In this document: in pieces, positions 51,509 through 56,361 of the stretch
Position numbering within the stretch: the stretch's first letter is position 1
How the letters are laid out: every line of letters begins with the position of its first letter
Assembly: GCA_905233545.1 (NCBI GenBank)
Contig: CAJOEV010000016.1
Location: forward strand, 1-56,361
Direction of reading: 5' to 3'
Origin: an uncultured Eubacterium sp.
Lineage (GTDB): Bacteria > Bacillota > Clostridia > Oscillospirales > Acutalibacteraceae
Length of the DNA stretch: 56,361 nucleotides
Made by a program: the position numbers and the translations under genes
The notes under the pieces: generated by a model
Seen by the model: the letters and a program-made list of their open reading frames with translations, nothing else
Databases searched by the model: none
What the model was told of the DNA's origin: nothing

Positions 51509-52582
51509 TTAACTAATTAAATCTAAAATTGCAAGCGCTGCGGCTGCTTCAATAACGCTTACCGCTCTTACTGCAACACAGGGGTCGTGACGGCCCTTGA
51601 TAACAAGCTCCTCATTCTCCATTGTTTCAAGATTAACGCTTCTCTGTGGAAGAGCTATTGAAGGAGTGGGCTTCATTGCAACCGAGAAAACTATCGGTGC
51701 ACCGTTTGTCATTCCGCCAAGAACTCCGCCGTTATTGTTTGAAACAAGGCAAACTTTTTTGTCCTTTATTTCATATTCATCGTTAACTGCTTTTCCGTTC
51801 TGACTTGCGAAATCGAATCCGAGACCGAACTGAATACCTTTAACTGCAGGAACTCCGAAAACAAATGAAGATATTCTGCCTTCAACGGTATCGAAAATAT
51901 TTCCGCCGACTCCAACGGGAATGCCGATTACGGCACATTCAATTTCGCCGCCGACACTGTTGCCCTCAAGGCGGTATTTTTCAATTTCTTCCCTCATTTT
52001 TGCTTCAGTGCTTTCATCAATAACCGAAAAGCTCTTTGAAGTCAACGACGAAAGAAGTTCACTGCTGATATTATTAAAATCAAACTGTTCATCACAAACA
52101 GAGCCTATTTTCTTTATATGAGCGCCGACAAAGATTCCCTTTTCGCCAAGAATCTGCTTTGCAACTGCGCCTGCAAAAACAATCGGAGCTGTCAGCCTTG
52201 CACTGAAATGTCCGCCGCCTCTCACATCATTATTACCGCCGAACTTAACATATGCGGGATAATCGCTGTGGCTTGGACGCGGAACCTTCATAATATTTGC
52301 ATAGTCGCCGCTTTTTGTGTTGTTGTTTTCAATAATAACAGCAAGCGGAGCACCCGTTGTCGTCCCGTTTAAAACGCCTGAGATAATTCGGGGTATATCG
52401 TCCTCTTTTCTCGGAGTTGAGGTCCTATCCTTACCCGGAGCGCGCCTTCCCATTTCCTTTTCAATTTTTTCAAAATCAAGCCGGGTTCCTGCAGGAAGTC
52501 CGTCAATAACGCATCCTATTGCGTCACTGTGGCTCTCGCCGAAAACAGAAAGCCTGATATTATTTCCTATTATCGATGACAT
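51509..52582 (-). CDS. aroC: Chorismate synthase
   Basis: AroC makes chorismate from EPSP using reduced FMN. The 357 residues have VFGESHSDAIGCVIDGLPAG, RPSHSDYPAYVKFGGNNDVR, GGGHFSARLTAPIVFAGA and the C-terminal RHDPCVAVRAVSVIEA motif. It overlaps the end of aroA by 23 bases; its AGGAGG lies within aroA, implying translational coupling. Confidence 0.97.
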   Translation of the reverse strand: MSSIIGNNIRLSVFGESHSDAIGCVIDGLPAGTRLDFEKIEKEMGRRAPGKDRTSTPRKEDDIPRIISGVLNGTTTGAPLAVIIENNNTKSGDYANIMKVPRPSHSDYPAYVKFGGNNDVRGGGHFSARLTAPIVFAGAVAKQILGEKGIFVGAHIKKIGSVCDEQFDFNNISSELLSSLTSKSFSVIDESTEAKMREEIEKYRLEGNSVGGEIECAVIGIPVGVGGNIFDTVEGRISSFVFGVPAVKGIQFGLGFDFASQNGKAVNDEYEIKDKKVCLVSNNNGGVLGGMTNGAPIVFSVAMKPTPSIALPQRSVNLETMENEELVIKGRHDPCVAVRAVSVIEAAAALAILDLIS

Positions 52583-53771
52583 TTGCCCTTCCTCCTAAGA
52601 GATTGTAATCTTCAAAAAAGCCCGGGTATGATTTATTGATGCTTTGAGCATCCGTAATTGTTGTTTTTCCTTGAGCAAAAAGCGCAAGAATTGACATAGC
52701 CATAACAATTCTGTGGTCGTTAAAGCCGCACAGCTCAGCTCCTTTGATTTTTGAGCCTTCGATTATTATTTCATTCTCAGTTGCCTGAGCTTTAACTCCC
52801 GCTCTTTTGAGATTTGAAACAATGCTTTGTACTCTGTCAGACTCTTTGAGTCTTAATCTCTGAATGTTTTTTATTACGGTTTTTCCGCTTGCATTTGCCG
52901 CAACAACAGAGAGAGCGGGCACCATATCGGGAATATCCTTTGCGTCAATTTCTGCTGCGTGAAGCTCTGATTTTCTTGCACTGACGGAATTGTTGTTAAC
53001 CTCAACATCAGCACCAAAGCGTTTCAGAATTGAAACTATTTCTTTATCGCCCTGAGTTGAATTTATATCCAGTCTCAAAACCGTTATATCACCGCCGATT
53101 GCGCCTGCAGCAAGGAAAAAAGCCGCCTGTGACCAATCGCCTTCAACAATGTAATCGCGAACTTTATACTTCTGATTGCCTTTAATTAAATAGCCGTTTT
53201 CACTCTCTTCAACCTCCACCCCATAGTCCTTTAAAACCTTTATCGTCATATCAACATAGGGCTTACTCTGAAGAGGTGAAGTTAAAACTATTTCACTGTT
53301 TTCTTTTAAAAGAGGAAGTGCAAGCAAAAGTCCCGTTACATACTGGGAACTTATGTCGCCCCTGAGTTCAAAACGCCCGCCGCGAAGTTTTCCGCTGATT
53401 TTAAGCGGAAGAAAACCGTCTGACTCACATTTAACTCCGTGCGCTTCAAGCAGGGTTATATATTCACCTATCGGTCTTTCGGGAAGTCTGCCCGAGCCGA
53501 CAAAAGTTACGCTTTTTCCAAGTGCAGCAGCAACAGGAATAAGAAATCTCAGCGTTGAGCCCGACTCAATGCAATCAATAACTTCGTTTCCGTTATGCAG
53601 TGCATCAAGCGCTCCTGTTGTTGCTTTCATATCAGCTGAGTCAATAATACCCTCAACATTTCCTCCGCCTGAAAGAAAAGAGCATATAAGCGCTCTGTGA
53701 GCCGCGGACTTTGAAGGCGGAATGCTGATATCGCCGTTTAATATTGAGTTTTCAAGCTCAACAATACTCAT
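52560..53771 (-). CDS. aroA: EPSP synthase (3-phosphoshikimate 1-carboxyvinyltransferase)
   Basis: AroA joins PEP to shikimate-3-phosphate. The 403 residues have PPSKSAAHRALICSFL (N-terminal Lys), ESGSTLRFLIPVAAALG in place of the usual GNAGTAxR loop, SSQYVTGLLLALPLL, RLKESDRVQSI and FNDHRIVMAMSILAL. The SGSTLRF form indicates a class II-like enzyme, generally less sensitive to glyphosate; that is inference. It overlaps aroB by four bases (ATGA). Confidence 0.95.
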   Translation of the reverse strand: MSIVELENSILNGDISIPPSKSAAHRALICSFLSGGGNVEGIIDSADMKATTGALDALHNGNEVIDCIESGSTLRFLIPVAAALGKSVTFVGSGRLPERPIGEYITLLEAHGVKCESDGFLPLKISGKLRGGRFELRGDISSQYVTGLLLALPLLKENSEIVLTSPLQSKPYVDMTIKVLKDYGVEVEESENGYLIKGNQKYKVRDYIVEGDWSQAAFFLAAGAIGGDITVLRLDINSTQGDKEIVSILKRFGADVEVNNNSVSARKSELHAAEIDAKDIPDMVPALSVVAANASGKTVIKNIQRLRLKESDRVQSIVSNLKRAGVKAQATENEIIIEGSKIKGAELCGFNDHRIVMAMSILALFAQGKTTITDAQSINKSYPGFFEDYNLLGGRANVIDNRK

Positions 53772-54817
53772 ACCTTGAAAAATCTTTCTATATCCTTATA
53801 TTCAATCGGATTGATAAATCCGTTTCCTATTTCACTGATAAAAACAAATTTGATTGAACTGCTTGTTCTTTTTTTATCGGCATTCATAGCCTTAACAATA
53901 CTTTCAAGCGAATCCGAAACACCTACAGGCAAATCATACTGCTTTAAAACAGCTTCAATTCTTTCTTTGCTTCCCTTTTCCGTTAAGCCGTGTTTTTCAC
54001 CGAACTCACTAATGATAAGCATTCCTATTCCGACTGCTTCACCGTGCGAGATTCCGCTGAAATTATGGAGCTTTTCAATTGCATGCCCTGCTGTGTGGCC
54101 GAAATTCAAAAGTGCTCTTTCGCCGTGTTCCTTCTCGTCTCTTTCAACAACGCCTGCTTTGAGAGAAACACATTCGAAAATTATCTCTTCCAAGTCTTCG
54201 CTCAGATTATGCCTTTCGATTTTTTCAAAAAGAGAGGCGCTTTTTATGCATCCCATTTTTATTGCCTCCGCCATTCCGTCGGAGAAATAATGGGAAGAGA
54301 GTGTTTTTAATGTTAACGGGTCAATTAAAACCAGTATCGGCTGATGGAATGCACCGCAGAGATTCTTGCCCTGGGGTAAATCAACAGCCGTTTTTCCGCC
54401 GACCGAGGAATCAACCTGAGCAAGAAGCGAAGTCGGAAGCTGAACAAAGTCAATTCCTCTGAGATAAATCGCAGAGGCAAAACCTGCCATATCTCCGCAA
54501 ACTCCTCCTCCAAGCGCAACAACAAGGTCATCCCTTGTCATTTCGTTTTCAGCCATGAACTCCACCATTGAAACAACGGTTTCGGTTGTTTTTGACTCTT
54601 CACCGGCAGTGAAAACATATTTTATAACTTCAAATCCGTTATTTTCAAGCGAATTCTGAACTGTTTTTCCGTAAAGCTTACTTACATTCGTATCGCTTAT
54701 CAGACAGACCTTTTTTGCTTTTTTAACTTTTTTTATGTATGCACCGCATTCGGAAAGTATTCCCTCTTCAATCAGGATTTCATAGCCCTTTCCTGCGTTT
54801 ACTTTTAATGATTTCAT
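53768..54817 (-). CDS. aroB: 3-Dehydroquinate synthase
   Basis: AroB cyclises DAHP to 3-dehydroquinate with NAD and a metal. The 349 residues have LVVALGGGVCGDMAGFAS, QLPTSLLAQVDSSVGGKTAV, NFGHTAGHAIEKL and ISHGEAVGIGMLI, with metal-binding Glu/His in place. Its start overlaps the tyrA stop by one base. The aroQ/aroD, aroE and aroK genes needed between AroB and AroA are not in this window. Confidence 0.96.
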   Translation of the reverse strand: MKSLKVNAGKGYEILIEEGILSECGAYIKKVKKAKKVCLISDTNVSKLYGKTVQNSLENNGFEVIKYVFTAGEESKTTETVVSMVEFMAENEMTRDDLVVALGGGVCGDMAGFASAIYLRGIDFVQLPTSLLAQVDSSVGGKTAVDLPQGKNLCGAFHQPILVLIDPLTLKTLSSHYFSDGMAEAIKMGCIKSASLFEKIERHNLSEDLEEIIFECVSLKAGVVERDEKEHGERALLNFGHTAGHAIEKLHNFSGISHGEAVGIGMLIISEFGEKHGLTEKGSKERIEAVLKQYDLPVGVSDSLESIVKAMNADKKRTSSSIKFVFISEIGNGFINPIEYKDIERFFKV

Positions 54818-55644
54818 TAACCGATTTCTTCCTTAATCTTGTTTCCTTTTTTCATAAGCTCTGTTAAAGCTTCGCCATCTTCGTTAACGATATTGTATTT
54901 AAAACGCATGAGATTTGATACCAAATCGTCTATTTCTCTTACGAGTGGTTCTTTGTTATCAAGAAACAGCTGGGTCCACATATCCGCATTGATTCTTGCA
55001 ACTCTGCTGACATCGCGGTATGAGCCAGCCGAGAAGCCTGCATGCATCGGTGCAAGAGGCGAAAGAACATATGAGCACGCCAGAACATGGGCAATCTGTG
55101 AGGTGAAAGCAATCATCTCGTCGTGGTGTTCGGGAGTGGTTACAACCGTTCTTGCAAATCCCATATCCTGTGCAAGTCCTACAAGAGCGTCGCTTTTATT
55201 TCGGGGAGTGCTCTCATACGGTGTGCAGATAAAACTTGCATTGTCAAAAAGATTATCAAGACTGTTATCATATCCGCCAACCTCGCGTCCTGCCATCGGA
55301 TGAGCGCCAATAAAATAGAAATCAAAATCTTTATCGGCAAGCTCATTGCAGATTTTTGTTTTTATTCCGCAGGAATCGGTTACAATTGAGTCCTTTTTAA
55401 AGGAATTTTTATGTTCGAGAATAAACGGAACAATAGCATCGGGATAGAAATTGATAAAGGTTACATCAGCTTCCTTCATAAGCTCATCAATATCACCGCT
55501 TTTATCTATAACACCGTCCCTGAGCGCCTTTTCGGTTACAGAAAGAGTTCTGTTCCAGCCAAAAACAGTATGATTTGTATTCTTTTTTAAAGCTTTTGCA
55601 AGGCTTGCGCCAATCAATCCGAGACCGCAAATTAAAACATTCAT
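54817..55644 (-). CDS. tyrA: Prephenate dehydrogenase
   Basis: TyrA oxidises prephenate to 4-hydroxyphenylpyruvate on the tyrosine branch. The 275-residue product has the Rossmann start MNVLICGLGLIGASLAKALK, DSCGIKTKICNELADKDF, GAHPMAGREVGGYDNS and FTSQIAHVLACSYVLS. No ACT domain is present. I chose the ATG at 55644, preceded by GGGGC; an ATG 12 bases upstream is in frame but without a ribosome site. It heads the tyrA-aroB-aroA-aroC-pheA operon. Confidence 0.93.
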   Translation of the reverse strand: MNVLICGLGLIGASLAKALKKNTNHTVFGWNRTLSVTEKALRDGVIDKSGDIDELMKEADVTFINFYPDAIVPFILEHKNSFKKDSIVTDSCGIKTKICNELADKDFDFYFIGAHPMAGREVGGYDNSLDNLFDNASFICTPYESTPRNKSDALVGLAQDMGFARTVVTTPEHHDEMIAFTSQIAHVLACSYVLSPLAPMHAGFSAGSYRDVSRVARINADMWTQLFLDNKEPLVREIDDLVSNLMRFKYNIVNEDGEALTELMKKGNKIKEEIG

Positions 55645-55648
55645 TTTT

Positions 55649-55716
55649 TGCCCCATTAGGCATAGTAAAGCGAATCAAAAGCCTGTTTAAAATGGCGGAT
55701 TCACCCTGTTCTGCCT
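55649..55716 (-). promoter_or_regulatory. Structured leader of the aromatic operon (candidate)
   Basis: On the minus strand AGGCA (55716-55712) can pair with TGCCT (55662-55658) around GTGAATC (55704-55698) paired with GATTCGC (55676-55670). Competing pairs are GGCAGA with TCCGCC, and TGCC with GGCA, the last enclosing the GGGG ribosome site of tyrA. No known riboswitch or full T-box was recognised. Confidence 0.4.
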
Positions 55717-55739
55717 ATATCATATAAAAATTCATTATA

Positions 55740-55768
55740 ATAATAATATATAAATTACTATAAGTCAA
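55740..55768 (-). promoter_or_regulatory. Sigma-A promoter of the aromatic operon
   Basis: On the minus strand TTGACT (55768-55763), a 17-base spacer and TATTAT (55745-55740) lie about 95 bases before the tyrA start, leaving a leader of roughly 90 bases. Confidence 0.7.
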
Positions 55769-55811
55769 ATTTATTATTTGTTTTGTTATAAAATTTTAAT
55801 CTAAAACAAAA

Positions 55812-55837
55812 CCGCCCGTTCAACAAAGAACGGGCGG
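55812..55837 (-). terminator. Intrinsic terminator of the 55850-55984 gene
   Basis: Ten-base arms CCGCCCGTTC and GAACGGGCGG with a six-base loop are followed by TTTTGTTTT on the minus strand, 12 bases after the stop codon. Confidence 0.9.
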
Positions 55838-55849
55838 AATGCTTAATTA

Positions 55850-55984
55850 TTAATTATTATTGCCGTATTCATAATCATCAGTATTGTGAAGGTCGCCTCC
55901 TGATTCAGTAGAAGCAGTCAGTACATCTACAGGTGAATACTTTTCAATTTCCATTTGAGGCTTTACATACTTAGATTGTGACAT
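55850..55984 (-). CDS. Small acidic peptide, 44 residues, candidate secreted or modified peptide
   Basis: A complete small gene with a near-consensus promoter, AAAGGAG 12 bases before the ATG, and a strong terminator. The peptide starts MSQSKYVKPQMEIEKYSPVD, continues VLTASTESGGDLHNT and ends DDYEYGNNN. The YVKPxMEIEKY...DVLTAS pattern recalls a widespread group of short clostridial peptides of the form KPxxE...DVITTS with no assigned role. The Gly-Gly at residues 29-30 could be a leader cleavage site. No maturation or export gene is in view on this side. It is not clearly a lasso or lantibiotic precursor: there are no cysteines. Confidence 0.75.
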   Translation of the reverse strand: MSQSKYVKPQMEIEKYSPVDVLTASTESGGDLHNTDDYEYGNNN

Positions 55985-56054
55985 CCTTTTTTGCTCCTTT
56001 CGCAATTACTGCAATAACCCAGCAGTTGCATATTTTCTAAATCATTACAAGATA

Positions 56055-56083
56055 ATATTAATGCTTTTTTTGAAATATGTCAA
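56055..56083 (-). promoter_or_regulatory. Sigma-A promoter of the 55850-55984 peptide gene
   Basis: On the minus strand a consensus TTGACA (56083-56078), a 17-base spacer and TAATAT (56060-56055) lie 70 bases before the start. The leader contains a small CTGC/GCAG hairpin. Confidence 0.75.
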
Positions 56084-56129
56084 GTCAAAAATCATTACTG
56101 TAATAACTTGTAAAAATCAGTACAGAATA

Positions 56130-56360
56130 CTATTCAATAACGGTTGAATCGGTTACATTATCCGAATAAACAACAAATTGATTGCTGCCGTCGGTGTATA
56201 TCATATATGCCTTGTATTTCACGTTGATTGTTGTATTTGTTCCGATAAGCTTTTTTGTACCCACGGATATTACAAACTGATTTCCTATCGTGTGCTGGTT
56301 TGACTTCATTCTTGCTATTCCGTCCACCCCTGCATTTGCAAGCGTTAAGTCTCCCTCAGG
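56130..56360 (-). CDS. C-terminal part of a larger, probably surface protein
   Basis: The frame is open to the window edge, so at least 76 residues of a longer gene are seen, reading in from the right. It contains NAGVDGIARMKSNQHTIGNQ, VKYKAYMIYTDGSNQFVVYS and ends DNVTDSTVIE. The beta-rich pattern, with a Tyr-Thr-Asp-Gly turn and a terminal strand, resembles the ends of clostridial secreted surface proteins, but the family cannot be named from this piece. No terminator was seen between it and the small peptide gene's promoter. Confidence 0.55.
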   Translation of the reverse strand, partial: PEGDLTLANAGVDGIARMKSNQHTIGNQFVISVGTKKLIGTNTTINVKYKAYMIYTDGSNQFVVYSDNVTDSTVIE

Positions 56361-56361
56361 A

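Noticed and set aside
55657-55735. T-box leader before tyrA (AGGGTGAATCCGCC resembles the T-box AGGGTGG-ACCGCG)
   Set aside because: The leader is only about 90 bases, with no specifier stem and no terminator, and the match is partial.
55850-55984. Lasso-peptide precursor
   Set aside because: The YxxP leader feature fits loosely, but there is no Thr at the expected position before the core Gly and no B or C maturation gene is in view.

Overview
The window looks like chromosome from a low-GC, gram-positive gut-type clostridium, most likely Ruminococcaceae/Oscillospiraceae. The basis is moderate-to-low GC, DivIVA/SepF division genes, a clostridial glgB-glgC-glgD-glgA glycogen operon, secreted BspA-type leucine-rich repeat proteins, a sodium-pump decarboxylase pair, meso-DAP synthesis genes and many sigma-A promoters with 17-base spacers. 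I saw no rRNA, tRNA, CRISPR array, intact prophage or intact insertion sequence. Species-level placement is inference.

Layout. 1-11000: two secreted proteins sharing a C-terminal Fn3-like module flank tsaD-rimI-polA (minus) and alr-ohrR (plus). 11000-12035: an accessory patch with a SLOG-like small gene behind a terminator-bearing leader, a 115-base nested inverted repeat and a 245-base terminal-inverted-repeat element holding a Rep-like fragment. 12036-15459: purB, ddh, dapF. 15747-21508: glycogen operon. 21546-39044: a long minus-strand block with a RibU-like transporter, a frameshifted acetyltransferase, HAD phosphatase, rluD, lspA, ileS, divIVA, sepF, yggS, an HlyD-like protein, miaA, mutL, mutS, a YmcA-like protein and miaB. 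The miaB-ymcA-mutS-mutL order matches Bacillus. 39260-46892: malQ, small enzymes, a Cys-rich hypothetical, pcrA and oadG-oadB. 47042-47176: an overlooked 44-residue membrane peptide gene. 47214-55644: tyrA-aroB-aroA-aroC-pheA followed by TVP38-like, galK and a lipid kinase. 55850-56361: a second 44-residue peptide gene and the C-terminus of a probable surface protein.

How genes work together. GlgC/GlgD make ADP-glucose, GlgA polymerises it and GlgB branches it; MalQ, expressed separately, remodels alpha-glucans. The aro block runs from 3-dehydroquinate formation and EPSP to chorismate and on to the phenylalanine and tyrosine precursors. Ddh and DapF both yield meso-DAP, and Alr supplies D-alanine, for peptidoglycan. 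PolA, MutS, MutL and PcrA serve replication and repair; MiaA, MiaB, TsaD and RluD modify RNA.

The strongest non-gene signal is a family of intergenic arrays built on variable 7-base units. Most begin at, or within a few bases of, the stop codon of a gene, often in register with it, and many are joined to a common box of the form GGAGCGAAGCGACCCG. A second hairpin family ending in CCCTACA is also scattered through the gaps. Other items worth a second look are the two unannotated 44-residue peptides, a structured leader before tyrA, and the attenuator-like leader before the gene at 11035.
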